From: Streptomyces sp. NRRL S-350 | GTDB lineage: Bacteria > Actinomycetota > Actinomycetes > Streptomycetales > Streptomycetaceae | Direction: 5' to 3' | Assembly: GCF_000719705.1 (NCBI RefSeq) | Contig: NZ_JOHO01000026.1 | Span: 35,115-99,114, forward strand | DNA length: 64,000 nucleotides | Shown: piece after piece, positions 16,871-25,575 of the stretch | Position numbering within the stretch: the stretch's first letter is position 1 | How the letters are laid out: the number at the start of each line of letters is the position of its first letter | Translations under genes and position numbers: made by a program | Notes under the pieces: model-generated | The model's input: the letters and a program-made list of their open reading frames with translations, nothing else | What the model was told of the DNA's origin: nothing | Database searches by the model: none

Positions 16871-18344
16871 CGAGGTAGGCCTCCAGACCGTGGCGGCCAC
16901 CTTCGCGGCCGTAGCCCGACTCCTTGTAGCCGCCGAACGGCGAGGTCGGGTCGAACTTGTTGAAGGTGTTGGCCCAGACCACGCCGGCCTTGAGCTTGTC
17001 GGCCGCCCAGAGGATGCGCGAGCCCTTTTCCGTCCAGATGCCGGCGGAGAGGCCGTACGGGGTGTTGTTGGCCTTCTCGATCGCCTCGGCGGGGGTGCGG
17101 AAGGTCAGCACCGAAAGCACCGGGCCGAAGATCTCCTCCTGGGCGATCCGGTGGGCCTGGCTGACGCCGGTGAACAGGGTCGGCCGGAACCAGAAGCCGC
17201 TGCCGGGGAGTTCGCACTCCGGCGACCAGCGGTCCGCGCCCTCGGCCTCGCCGGCGTCGGTCAGCTCGGTGATCCGGGCCAGCTGCGCGGCCGAGTTGAT
17301 GGCGCCGATGTCGGTGTTCTTGTCCAGCGGGTCGCCGACCCGCAGGGTGGCCATCCGGCGCTTCAGGGCGTCCAGCAGCTCGTCCTGGACCGACTCCTGG
17401 ACCAGCAGGCGCGAGCCCGCGCAGCAGACGTGGCCCTGGTTGAAGAAGATGCCGTTGACGATGCCCTCGACGGCCTGGTCGATCGGCGCGTCGTCGAAGA
17501 CGATGTTGGCGGCCTTGCCGCCGAGCTCCAGCGACAGCCGCTTGCGGCTGCCGGCCAGCTGCTTGGCGATCGCCCGGCCGACCGGGGTGGAGCCGGTGAA
17601 GGCGACTTTGTTGACGTCCGGGTGCGCGGTCAGCGCGGCGCCGGTGCGGCCGTCGCCGGTGACGATGTTGACGACGCCCTTCGGCAGACCGGCCTGGCGG
17701 CAGATCTCGGCGAAGCGCAGCGCCGTCAGCGGCGTGGTCTCGGCCGGCTTCAGCACGACCGTGTTGCCGGTCGCCAGCGCGGGCGCGATCTTCCAGGCCA
17801 GCATCATCAGCGGGAAGTTCCACGGGATGACCTGGCCGGCCACGCCGAGCGGGCGCGGGTTGGCGCCGAAGCCCGCGTAGTCCAGCTTGTCCGCCCAGCC
17901 CGCGTAGTAGAAGAACCACGCGGCGACGGTCGGGATGTCGAAGTCGCGGGTCTCGCGGATCGGCTTGCCGTTGTCGATCGACTCCAGCACGGCCAGCTCG
18001 CGGCCGCGCTCCTGGATGATCCGGGCGATCCGGAACATGTACTTGGCGCGCTCGCTGCCGGGCAGCGCCGACCAGTCGCCGAACGCCTTGCGGGCGGCGG
18101 CGACCGCGCGGTCCACGTCCTCGTCGGTGCCCTGGGCGAACTCGGCGAGCACCTGCTCGGTGGCCGGGTTGACCGTCTTCAGGGCCTCGCTGCCGGAGGA
18201 GTCGACGAACTCGCCGCCGATGAAGTGGCCGTAGGAGGAGGCGATGTCGCCCGCGGCGGCGGGGGACTCGGGGGCCGGGGCGTAGGTGAAGAGGCCTCCG
18301 GCGGGCTTGCCCGTCGGCTCCTCGATGTTCTTCTTCTTGGCCAT
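16863..18344 (-). CDS. Aldehyde dehydrogenase, catalytic
   Basis: NAD(P)-dependent aldehyde oxidation; 493 residues. All the key motifs are present: VIPWNFPLMM, KPAETTPLTA, the Rossmann TGSTPVG, LELGGKAANIV with the general base Glu, GHVCCAGSR with the nucleophilic Cys, and EEIFGPVLSV. Starts 5 bp after the deoC stop, so it is in the same operon. DeoC releases acetaldehyde from deoxyribose-5-phosphate, and this enzyme is the natural candidate to oxidise it. That substrate is inferred from operon position; the N-terminal 30 residues are an atypical Lys/Pro/Ala-rich extension. Confidence 0.94.
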   Translation of the reverse strand: MAKKKNIEEPTGKPAGGLFTYAPAPESPAAAGDIASSYGHFIGGEFVDSSGSEALKTVNPATEQVLAEFAQGTDEDVDRAVAAARKAFGDWSALPGSERAKYMFRIARIIQERGRELAVLESIDNGKPIRETRDFDIPTVAAWFFYYAGWADKLDYAGFGANPRPLGVAGQVIPWNFPLMMLAWKIAPALATGNTVVLKPAETTPLTALRFAEICRQAGLPKGVVNIVTGDGRTGAALTAHPDVNKVAFTGSTPVGRAIAKQLAGSRKRLSLELGGKAANIVFDDAPIDQAVEGIVNGIFFNQGHVCCAGSRLLVQESVQDELLDALKRRMATLRVGDPLDKNTDIGAINSAAQLARITELTDAGEAEGADRWSPECELPGSGFWFRPTLFTGVSQAHRIAQEEIFGPVLSVLTFRTPAEAIEKANNTPYGLSAGIWTEKGSRILWAADKLKAGVVWANTFNKFDPTSPFGGYKESGYGREGGRHGLEAYLDV

Positions 18345-18349
18345 GGTGA

Positions 18350-19336
18350 TCAGTCCACCGTCACGTAGTCGGGGCCGGAGTAGCGGCCGGTGGCGAGCTT
18401 CTGGCGCTGCATCAGCAGGTCGTTGAGCAGGCTGGAGGCGCCGAAGCGGAACCAGTGCGGGGTCAGCCAGTCGTCGCCGAGGGTCTCGTTGACCATGACC
18501 AGGTACTTCATGGCGTCCTTGGTGGTCTTGATGCCACCGGCGGGCTTCACGCCGACCTGGACGCCGGTGGCCGCGCGGAAGTCGCGGACCGCCTCCAGCA
18601 TCAGCAGGGTGACCGGCGGCGTCGCGTTGACGGCGACCTTGCCGGTGGAGGTCTTGATGAAGTCGGCGCCGGCCAGCATCGCCAGCCAGGAGACCCGGCG
18701 GACGTTGTCGTAGGTCTGCAGCTCGCCGGTCTCGAAGATCACCTTGAGGTGGGCGGAGCTGCCATCGGGACGCTTGCACGCCTCCTTGACGGCCACGATC
18801 TCGTTGAAGACGTCGAGGTAGCGGCCGGAGAGGAAGGCGCCGCGGTCGATCACCATGTCGATCTCATCGGCGCCCGCGGCGACCGCGTCGGCGGTGTCGG
18901 CGAGCTTGACCGGGAGGGCGGCACGGCCGGCCGGGAAGGCGGTGGCCACCGAGGCGACCTGGATGTCGGTGCCCCGCAGGGCGGCCTTCGCGGTGGCGAC
19001 CATGTCCGGGTAGACACAGATGGCGGCGACGCGGGGGGTGGTCGGGTCGGTCGGGTCGGGGGTCCTGCCCTTGGCGCACAGTGCGCGCACCTTGCCGACC
19101 GTGTCCGCGCCCTCCAGCGTGGTCAGGTCGATCATCGAGATCGCCAGGTCGATGGCATAGGCCTTCGCCGTGGTCTTGATCGAGCGGGTACCGAGGGTGG
19201 CGGCACGCGCCTCAAGGCCGACCTGGTCGACGCCGGGCAGGCCGTGCAGGAAGCGGCGGAGCGAGGCCTCGGACGCCGCAACGTCCTGAAGGCCGCTGCC
19301 CGCAACGCCGGGGGCATTGGCTGCAACAGTGGACAT
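18350..19336 (-). CDS. deoC: Deoxyribose-phosphate aldolase
   Basis: Splits 2-deoxyribose-5-phosphate into acetaldehyde and glyceraldehyde-3-phosphate through a Schiff base. 328 residues, the longer actinobacterial type. TIM-barrel motifs include VAAICVYPDMV, ADEIDMVIDRGAFL, LKVIFETGEL, FIKTSTGKV with the Schiff-base lysine, and GVKPAGGIKT. The ATG at 19336 follows GGTGAC weakly; the longer frame runs through the operator at 19356-19367. First gene of deoC-ALDH-ALDH-like. Confidence 0.96.
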   Translation of the reverse strand: MSTVAANAPGVAGSGLQDVAASEASLRRFLHGLPGVDQVGLEARAATLGTRSIKTTAKAYAIDLAISMIDLTTLEGADTVGKVRALCAKGRTPDPTDPTTPRVAAICVYPDMVATAKAALRGTDIQVASVATAFPAGRAALPVKLADTADAVAAGADEIDMVIDRGAFLSGRYLDVFNEIVAVKEACKRPDGSSAHLKVIFETGELQTYDNVRRVSWLAMLAGADFIKTSTGKVAVNATPPVTLLMLEAVRDFRAATGVQVGVKPAGGIKTTKDAMKYLVMVNETLGDDWLTPHWFRFGASSLLNDLLMQRQKLATGRYSGPDYVTVD

Positions 19337-19355
19337 AGTCACCAGACCAGCATAT

Positions 19356-19367
19356 CTACGCGCGTAG
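19356..19367. promoter_or_regulatory. Nucleoside-regulon palindrome upstream of deoC
   Basis: An exact CTACGCGCGTAG, 19 bp before the deoC start codon and 75 bp before the divergent PH-domain-type gene. It is the same 12-mer as at add and the phosphorylase gene. Confidence 0.78.
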
Positions 19368-19442
19368 TAGTGCGCCAGGGTGGCGGCCTTTCGTGGCCGG
19401 ACCGAGACCTCGGGGGGAAAGCCATGGGGCAGAATCGAGGCC

Positions 19443-20123
19443 ATGACCGATTCCGACGGCAGGCCCGACCGGGGCCCCGCCGCCCCCGACGGGGAACCCG
19501 AGTACGCGGACCGCGTGTACCGCTCCGTTCCCGGCGTGATCTCCGGAGTGCTCCTGCTGGCCGTCGCCGCCTGGCTGATCGGCGACGCGGCGGTGACCGG
19601 GACCGGGAAGACCCCCTACGTCTCGCTCGCCGCGGTGCCGGTGTTCGCCTTCCCGGTGATCGCCTACACGCTGCGCCCGGAGGTACGGGCCGGCCGCGGC
19701 CGGCTGGTGGTGCGCAATCCGTGGCGGACCATCGTCGCGCCGTGGGCCTCGGTGGAGGGGCTGCGCGCCGGCTACTCGGTCGAACTGTTCGCCGGCGGCC
19801 GCAAGTACCAGGTGTGGGCGGTGCCCGTCTCGCTGCGCCAGCGCAAGCGCGCCGCCCGCGCGCAGGGCCGCGGCAGCGCCGAGCACGCCTCCCGGACGGG
19901 CCTGGGGCCGGGCCTCGCCGCCCGTACCAACCCGGTCGTCCAGGGCTCGTCCGACCCGACCCGCGCCTGGTCCGACCAGGTCACCGACGTGCTGCAGGGG
20001 ATGGCCGAGCGCAACGCCGCCCGCCCCGACGCGGCCGGCCCGGTCGTGGTGCGCTGGTGCTGGTGGGTGATCGCCCCCACCCTGGTGGGCCTGATCGCGC
20101 TGATCACGGTCATCGCGGTCTGA
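19443..20123 (+). CDS. PH-domain-like membrane protein
   Basis: 226 residues. Two hydrophobic segments near the N-terminus (GVISGVLLLAVAAWLIG and VSLAAVPVFAFPVIAYTL) are followed by a bacterial PH-like sheet (GRLVVRNPWRTIVAPWASVEGLRAGYSVEL) and a final hydrophobic segment WVIAPTLVGLIALITVIAV. Such proteins are usual next to deoC in Streptomyces, but the role is unknown. Start at 19443, with a gap of 106 bp to divergent deoC. It ends in the hairpin at 20137-20179. Confidence 0.8.
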   Translation: MTDSDGRPDRGPAAPDGEPEYADRVYRSVPGVISGVLLLAVAAWLIGDAAVTGTGKTPYVSLAAVPVFAFPVIAYTLRPEVRAGRGRLVVRNPWRTIVAPWASVEGLRAGYSVELFAGGRKYQVWAVPVSLRQRKRAARAQGRGSAEHASRTGLGPGLAARTNPVVQGSSDPTRAWSDQVTDVLQGMAERNAARPDAAGPVVVRWCWWVIAPTLVGLIALITVIAV

Positions 20124-20136
20124 CGCCGCCCGACGA

Positions 20137-20179
20137 CGCGCGAGGGCCCGCCGGTTCGCCGCCGGCGGGCCCTCGCGCG
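20137..20179. terminator. 18-bp bidirectional terminator
   Basis: Perfect arms 20137-20154 and 20162-20179 with a 7-nt loop between the convergent PH-domain and mutase genes. Confidence 0.88.
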
Positions 20180-20193
20180 TTGCTGGGCGGGGG

Positions 20194-21918
20194 TCAGACG
20201 GTGATGCCGGCCGCCGCGGCGAGGTCCTGCTTGACGGTGGCGAGGAGGGCGGCGGCCCGGTCGCGGGTGGCGGCCAGGTCGGCTGCGGAGGCGACCGGGA
20301 GAACGACCTCCAGGTAGCACTTGAGCTTGGGCTCGGTGCCGGAGGGGCGGACCACGATGCGGGCCGAGCGGACGCCCTCGCCCGCCAGGTAGTACCGCAG
20401 GCCGTCGGTGGGCGGCAGGTCGTCGGAGCCGGCCGCGAGGTCGTCGGCGCGGGTGACGGCCAGGCCGGCCAGGACGGTCGGCGGCTGCTCGCGCAGGCGG
20501 CGCATGGCGTCGCCGATCAGCGAGAGGTCCTGGACCCGGACGGAGAGCTGGTCGGTGGCGTGCAGGCCGTGCTCCAGCGCCAGGTCGTCCAGCAGGTCGG
20601 ACAGGGTGCGGCCGGACCGCTTGAGGGTGGCGGCGAGCTCGGCGACCAGCAGGGCGGCGGTGATGCCGTCCTTGTCCCGGACGCCCTGCGGGTCGACGCA
20701 GTAGCCGAGCGCCTCCTCGTAGCCGTAGCGCAGGCCGTCGGCGCGGGAGATCCACTTGAAGCCGGTCAGCGTCTCGGCGTAGCCCAGGCCCGCCGCCTCG
20801 GCGATCCGGCCCAGCAGCGTCGCGGAGACGATGGTGGTGGCGAAGGTGCCCTCGGCCTTCTTCGCGACCAGGGCGGAGCCGAGCAGGGCGCCGACCTCGT
20901 CGCCGCGCAGCATCCGCCAGCCCGAGCTGCCGTTGCCGCTGCCGACCGCGTTGCCGTTGGTGGGGACGGCCACCGCGCAGCGGTCGGCGTCCGGGTCGTT
21001 GGCGATCACGATGTCGGGGCCGACCGCGGCGGCGGTGCGGAAGGCGAGGTCCATCGCCCCCGGCTCCTCCGGGTTGGGGAAGGCCACGGTCGGGAAGTCC
21101 GGGTCCGGCTCGGCCTGTTCGGCGACCACGGTCGGCGCGGGGAAGCCGGCCCGGCGGAAGGCGGCGACGAGGGTGTCGCGGCCGACGCCGTGCATCGGGG
21201 TGTAGACGACGTCGAGCTCGCGCGGGGTGTGCTCGTCGACGATGGAGACGGCCCGGGCCAGGTAGGCGTCGACGACGTCCTCGCCGAGCACCTCCCAGCC
21301 GTCCTCGGCGCGCGGGACCTCCGCCAGCGAGGCGATCGCGTCGATCTCGGCGGCGATCCCGGCGTCGGCCGGCGGGACGATCTGCGAGCCGTCGCCCAGA
21401 TAGACCTTGTAGCCGTTGTCCTGCGGCGGGTTGTGGCTGGCGGTGACGGTGACGCCGGCGGCCGCGCCCAGGTGGCGGACGGCGAACGCGAGCACCGGCG
21501 TGGGCAGCGGGCGGGGCAGCAGGGCGGCGCGCAGGCCGGCGCCGACCACCACGGCGGCGGTGTCGCGGGCGAAGTCGTACGACTTGTGCCGGGCGTCGTA
21601 GCCGATGACGACCAGGTCGCCCAGGCCCTGCTTCCGGACGTACGCGACCAGGCCGGCGGCGGCCCGGATCACCACGGCGCGGTTCATCCGCATCGGGCCG
21701 GCGCCGAGTTCGCCGCGCAGGCCGGCGGTGCCGAACTGGAGGCGGTCGGAGAAGCGCTCGGCGAGCTCCGCCCAGGCGGTCTTGCTGTCCGATTCGGCGT
21801 CCGGGCCCTCGGCCCGGGCCAGCAGGGCGGTGAGCTCCTCGCGGGTCTGCGGGTCGGGGTCCTCGGCCAGCCAGGCCCTGGCCCGGGTGAGGAGGTCGGT
21901 GGTGGGTGCCTGCGTCAT
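20194..21918 (-). CDS. Phospho-sugar mutase (phosphoglucomutase/phosphopentomutase-like)
   Basis: 574-residue alpha-D-phosphohexomutase superfamily enzyme. Active-site serine Ser161 in TASHNP, metal loop DPDADR, sugar-specificity loop GYEEALGYCV, and C-terminal phosphate-binding RPSGTEPKLKCY. Length and the FGTAGLRG N-terminal motif place it with the PGM2/YbbT-like branch, whose members include phosphopentomutases. No DeoB-type phosphopentomutase is seen in the window, and the gene sits between deoC and the purine nucleoside phosphorylase. Interconversion of (deoxy)ribose-1- and 5-phosphate is therefore a strong inference. Confidence 0.9.
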   Translation of the reverse strand: MTQAPTTDLLTRARAWLAEDPDPQTREELTALLARAEGPDAESDSKTAWAELAERFSDRLQFGTAGLRGELGAGPMRMNRAVVIRAAAGLVAYVRKQGLGDLVVIGYDARHKSYDFARDTAAVVVGAGLRAALLPRPLPTPVLAFAVRHLGAAAGVTVTASHNPPQDNGYKVYLGDGSQIVPPADAGIAAEIDAIASLAEVPRAEDGWEVLGEDVVDAYLARAVSIVDEHTPRELDVVYTPMHGVGRDTLVAAFRRAGFPAPTVVAEQAEPDPDFPTVAFPNPEEPGAMDLAFRTAAAVGPDIVIANDPDADRCAVAVPTNGNAVGSGNGSSGWRMLRGDEVGALLGSALVAKKAEGTFATTIVSATLLGRIAEAAGLGYAETLTGFKWISRADGLRYGYEEALGYCVDPQGVRDKDGITAALLVAELAATLKRSGRTLSDLLDDLALEHGLHATDQLSVRVQDLSLIGDAMRRLREQPPTVLAGLAVTRADDLAAGSDDLPPTDGLRYYLAGEGVRSARIVVRPSGTEPKLKCYLEVVLPVASAADLAATRDRAAALLATVKQDLAAAAGITV

Positions 21919-22286
21919 CCCAACTCCTTGCGTGGTTGCCCCGGGTACGGGTCAGGGCGTCTGGACGGGTGGTTCTCACTGTGTCGCCTCGGCGGCGTCG
22001 TGGCGTTGCCGAGGCGTGCCGCCGGGCCGGCGGGGGGTCGGGTCCGCGGAGCCGGTGGGCGGCCGCGGGCCGGGACCGCCGCCCCGGCCGGCGATCCTCG
22101 TGGGCGGCCGGCCGTGGAGCGGACGCGTCCGCTCGGGAGGGAGGGCGGCCGGGGCTCCGGGCGCGGTGCGGTCAAGGCTGCCGGCTCCGTCCCGAGGCGG
22201 TGGGCGGCACGCGGACGGGGCCCGCGGGCGGGTGTGATCAGCGGATCACTGTTTCCCGCGGGCCCCGTCGCTCATGCGTGTGGGCG
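21919..22286. other. Gene-free stretch: mutase promoter and phosphorylase terminator
   Basis: No convincing coding frame; the one open frame on the minus strand is Pro/Arg shadow sequence. The right end holds a strong hairpin (perfect 15-bp arms 22214-22228 and 22255-22269, with an inner GTGATC/GATCAC stem) that should terminate the purine nucleoside phosphorylase message. The rest is a very GC-rich leader of the mutase gene, without the nucleoside palindrome. Confidence 0.7.
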
Positions 22287-23108
22287 TCAGATCCGTTCGA
22301 GGACCTTCGCCAGCAGCTCGCCCATGCGCTCGGCGGAGGCCTTGCCGGCCTCCAGCACCTCGGCGTGGTTGAGCGGCTCGCCGGTGATGCCGGCGGCCAG
22401 GTTGGTGACCAGGGAGATGCCCAGCACCTCGGCGCCGGCCTCGCGGGCGGCGATGGCCTCCAGGGTGGTGGACATGCCGACCAGCTCGCCGCCGATCACC
22501 CGGGCCATGTTGACCTCGGCCGGGGTCTCGTAGTGCGGGCCGCGGAACTGCACGTAGACGGCCTCGTCCAGGGACGGATCCACCTCGCGGCAGAGCGCGC
22601 GCAGGCGCTTGGAGTAGAGGTCGGTGAGGTCGACGAAGTTGGCGCCGACGATCGGGGAGTCCGCGGTCAGGTTGATGTGGTCGCTGATCAGGACCGGCTG
22701 GCCCGGGGTCCAGCCCTGGCGCAGGCCGCCGCAGCCGTTGGTCAGCACGATGATGCCGCAGCCGGCCGCGGCGGCGGTGCGCACGCCGTGGACGACGGTC
22801 GCCACGCCGTGGCCCTCGTAGTAGTGGTTGCGGCCGAGGAAGATCAGGGCGCGCTTGTCGCCGATCTTCACCGAGCGGATCGTGCCGGCGTGGCCGGCGA
22901 CGGCGGGGGCGGGGAAGCCGGGCAGGTCGGTGACCGGGAACTCGGCCACGGTCTCGCCCAGGGCGTCGGCGGCCGGCACCCAGCCGGAGCCCATCACCAG
23001 GGCGACGTCGTGCCGCTCGGCACCGGTCAGCTCGCGCAGGCGCTCGGCGGCGGCCTGGGCGGCGGCGTAGGGGTCGGCGGAGACGACCGACTGAGGAGAA
23101 GCGTTCAC
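22287..23108 (-). CDS. Purine nucleoside phosphorylase
   Basis: Cleaves (deoxy)inosine and (deoxy)guanosine with phosphate to base plus (deoxy)ribose-1-phosphate. 273 residues, the trimeric PNP type (PunA-like). [11 protein letters not shown] phosphate loop, [17 protein letters not shown], and [17 protein letters not shown] with the base-binding Glu region. GTG start at 23108, since the frame further upstream runs across the operator. Takes the product of adenosine deaminase and supplies the mutase. Confidence 0.95.
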   Translation of the reverse strand: MNASPQSVVSADPYAAAQAAAERLRELTGAERHDVALVMGSGWVPAADALGETVAEFPVTDLPGFPAPAVAGHAGTIRSVKIGDKRALIFLGRNHYYEGHGVATVVHGVRTAAAAGCGIIVLTNGCGGLRQGWTPGQPVLISDHINLTADSPIVGANFVDLTDLYSKRLRALCREVDPSLDEAVYVQFRGPHYETPAEVNMARVIGGELVGMSTTLEAIAAREAGAEVLGISLVTNLAAGITGEPLNHAEVLEAGKASAERMGELLAKVLERI

Positions 23109-23133
23109 GGGTCCGAGGATAGACGGGAATCGG

Positions 23134-23145
23134 CTACGCGCGTAG
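23134..23145. promoter_or_regulatory. Nucleoside-regulon palindrome upstream of the phosphorylase
   Basis: Exact CTACGCGCGTAG, 25 bp before the GTG start. Confidence 0.78.
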
Positions 23146-23375
23146 AAAATCGGGCGCGGCATGCCGGAATCGTTACCCGGTTGACCCGAAAGCACAGCTC
23201 GGTGGCGCTTTTCGGGTGACCCGGCTCGTCGTTTTCCACACATTCGGAGCCTCGCGCCTCCCGCCCGTCCCGGGTACCCGCACCGCGTGCGGGCCCGCCG
23301 CCGGTCGGGCGTCCGGTCCGGCGGCCGGCCGGGCGGGCAGCCGGGCGGGCAGCCGGGCGGTCGGTCGGTCGGGTG

Positions 23376-23813
23376 TCAGCAGGGACGGCGGCGCAGGTCC
23401 ATGACGTAGTCGTGCGGGGCGCCGGCGCTCTCGGCCGCGTCGGCGATCAGGCCGAGGTAGCGGGCCGCGGGCAGGCCGCCCTCGTAGTCGTTCAGCACGT
23501 ACGTCCAGACCGAGATGGAGCCGTCCAGGGTCTGCGCGCGCAGCTTGATCTTGCGGTAGATGCCGAGCTGGACGCCCTCCCAGCGGTCCAGGCCGTCCTC
23601 GTCCATCGGCGAGACGTCGTACAGCGAGACGAAGACCTGGTCCTTCTCGTCCTCGACGACGGTGGCCAGCGAGCCCTCCCAGCCGAGCTGCTCGCCACCG
23701 AAGGTGAGCCGCCAGCCGTCCAGCCACCCCGTACCGCGCAGCGGGGAGTGCGGGGCGCGGCGGGTCATCTGCCGGGCATCGAGGTTGGTGGCATACGCGG
23801 CGTAAAGGGGCAT
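23376..23813 (-). CDS. Gamma-glutamylcyclotransferase-like protein
   Basis: 145 residues with the GGCT fold N-terminus MPLYAAYATNLDARQM (the YxSNM-type substrate-binding loop), WRLTFGGEQLGWEG, and DWxxLDxWEGV-like DRWEGVQLGIYRK. Family members cyclise gamma-glutamyl groups; here the substrate is unknown. The catalytic glutamate region is conserved in outline. Start fixed at MPLYAAY; the longer frame overlaps the divergent LpdA gene's promoter. The 3' flank (23329-23370) is a short CCGGGCGGGCAG repeat. Confidence 0.82.
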   Translation of the reverse strand: MPLYAAYATNLDARQMTRRAPHSPLRGTGWLDGWRLTFGGEQLGWEGSLATVVEDEKDQVFVSLYDVSPMDEDGLDRWEGVQLGIYRKIKLRAQTLDGSISVWTYVLNDYEGGLPAARYLGLIADAAESAGAPHDYVMDLRRRPC

Positions 23814-23929
23814 GGGGGCCAGCGTAGCCGGGCGGCGGGTGGCGGGAGTTCGGAGCCCGCCCCCGGATTTCGCACACGAGCGCGGACCCCGGCGTGGCGG
23901 CGCTCCCGGCGTGCGGGACAATGGGGAGC

Positions 23930-25375
23930 GTGACTCGGATCGTGATCATCGGTGGCGGACCCGGCGGCTACGAGGCGGCCCTGGTCGCCGCACAGCTCGG
24001 CGCGGAGGTGACCGTCGTCGACCGCGACGGTCTTGGCGGATCGGCGGTGCTCACGGACTGCGTTCCGTCGAAGACCCTGATCGCGACCGCGGAGGTGATG
24101 ACGACCTTCGACAGCTCCTACGAGGAACTGGGCATCCTGGTCGCGGACGACACCCCGCCGAACGAGCAGGCCGCCCGCGTCATCGGCGTGGACCTGGGCA
24201 AGGTCAACCGACGGGTGAAGCGGCTCGCGATCGCGCAGTCCCACGACATCACCCAGTCCGTCACCCGGGCCGGCGTCACCGTGCTGCGCGGCCGCGGCCG
24301 GCTCGGCAGCGGCGGGCAGGCCGCGGACGGCTCCCGCGAGGTCCTGGTGGACGCCCCCGACGGCACCGTCCAGTCGCTGCGCGCCGACGCGGTGCTGATC
24401 GCCACCGGCGCCCACCCGCGCGAACTGCCGGACGCCCAGCCGGACGGCGAGCGGATCCTGACCTGGACCCAGGTGTACGACCTGGAGGAGCTGCCCCGCG
24501 AGCTGATCGTGGTCGGCTCCGGCGTGACCGGCGCCGAGTTCGCCGGCGCGTACCAGGCGATCGGCTCCAAGGTCACCCTGGTCTCCTCGCGCGACCGGGT
24601 GCTGCCGGGCGAGGACCCGGACGCGGCCGAGGTGCTGGAGGACGTCTTCCGCCGCCGCGGCATGAACGTGATGGGCCGCTCGCGCGCCGAGAGCGTCAAG
24701 CGGATCGGCGACCGGGTCGAGGTGACCCTGGCGGACGGCAAGGTGATCGAGGGCTCGCACTGCCTGATGGCGGTCGGCTCGATCCCCAACACCGCCGAGA
24801 TGGGCCTGGAGGAGGCCGGGGTCAAGCTCAACGACTGGGGCCAGATCCAGGTCGACCGGGTCTCCCGCACCACCGCCCCGGGCGTCTACGCGGCGGGCGA
24901 CTGCACCGGCGTCTTCATGCTCGCCTCGGTGGCGGCCATGCAGGGCCGGATCGCGATGTACCACGCCCTCGGCGACGCGGTGCAGCCGCTGAACCTCAAG
25001 ACCGTGGCCTCCAACGTCTTCACCGACCCGGAGATCGCCACCGTCGGCTACACCGCGGCCGACGTGGAGTGCGGCAAGATGGACGCCGTCGTGGTCAAGC
25101 TCCCGCTGCGCGGCAACCCGCGGGCGAAGATGCAGGGCATCCGGGACGGCTTCGTGAAGCTGTTCTGCCGCCCGGGCACCGGCATCGTGGTCGGCGGCGT
25201 GGTCGTCGCCCCGCGCGCCAGCGAACTGATCCACCCCATCTCGCTCGCGGTGGACGCCAATCTGACGGTCGAACAGGTGGCCAGCGCCTTCACCGTCTAC
25301 CCGTCCGTCTCGGGTTCGACCGCCGAGGCGGCCCGGCAGCTGCACATCCGCAAGCGGGCCGACGGCGAATCCTGA
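23930..25375 (+). CDS. lpdA: NAD(P)H-quinone reductase, LpdA-type flavoprotein
   Basis: 481-residue pyridine nucleotide-disulfide reductase family member. FAD-binding GGGPGGYEAAL at the N-terminus, second Rossmann VVGSGVTGAEFAG, and YAAGDCTG. The redox-active CxxxxC of dihydrolipoamide dehydrogenase is missing: the segment reads GLGGSAVLTDCVPSK. It therefore matches the Mycobacterium LpdA (Rv3303c) type, which reduces quinones and not lipoamide. The GTG at 23930 gives the family N-terminus; an ATG at 23921 would add three residues. It is divergent from the GGCT-like gene. Confidence 0.9.
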   Translation: MTRIVIIGGGPGGYEAALVAAQLGAEVTVVDRDGLGGSAVLTDCVPSKTLIATAEVMTTFDSSYEELGILVADDTPPNEQAARVIGVDLGKVNRRVKRLAIAQSHDITQSVTRAGVTVLRGRGRLGSGGQAADGSREVLVDAPDGTVQSLRADAVLIATGAHPRELPDAQPDGERILTWTQVYDLEELPRELIVVGSGVTGAEFAGAYQAIGSKVTLVSSRDRVLPGEDPDAAEVLEDVFRRRGMNVMGRSRAESVKRIGDRVEVTLADGKVIEGSHCLMAVGSIPNTAEMGLEEAGVKLNDWGQIQVDRVSRTTAPGVYAAGDCTGVFMLASVAAMQGRIAMYHALGDAVQPLNLKTVASNVFTDPEIATVGYTAADVECGKMDAVVVKLPLRGNPRAKMQGIRDGFVKLFCRPGTGIVVGGVVVAPRASELIHPISLAVDANLTVEQVASAFTVYPSVSGSTAEAARQLHIRKRADGES

Positions 25376-25392
25376 GCGCCCGGCGCGCAGTT

Positions 25393-25424
25393 GAGGGGCG
25401 GCTGCCGGTCGGCGGCCGCCCCTC
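25393..25424 (+). terminator. Hairpin after lpdA
   Basis: Perfect 10-bp arms 25393-25402 and 25415-25424, 18 bp after the stop. Confidence 0.65.
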
Positions 25425-25473
25425 GCGCGCACGGGCCCTCACCCGGACGGCGGGCGCAGTTCCGGGCTATTGA

Positions 25474-25500
25474 CGGCGCGTATTGTACGGTCACGCGCCG
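25474..25500. promoter_or_regulatory. Inverted repeat in the DeoR-family gene promoter
   Basis: 8-bp arms CGGCGCGT / ACGCGCCG with an 11-bp spacer. The spacer and right arm include ACGGTCACGC (25487-25496), repeated directly at 25549-25558 just before the start codon. A plausible autoregulatory site. Confidence 0.5.
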
Positions 25501-25575
25501 CTCGTGCGTGAGCAATTCCCGCTACTAGCTGGAAACGCCTGAAAGCAGACGGTCACGCAGGTTACGGTCGGTTCT

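Noticed and set aside
21915..22175. 86-residue frame upstream of the mutase gene
   Set aside because: Pro/Arg/Gly shadow composition, no ribosome site, and it covers the promoter.
23930..25375. Dihydrolipoamide dehydrogenase (E3)
   Set aside because: The redox-active CxxxxC is absent, so the LpdA quinone-reductase type is the better call.
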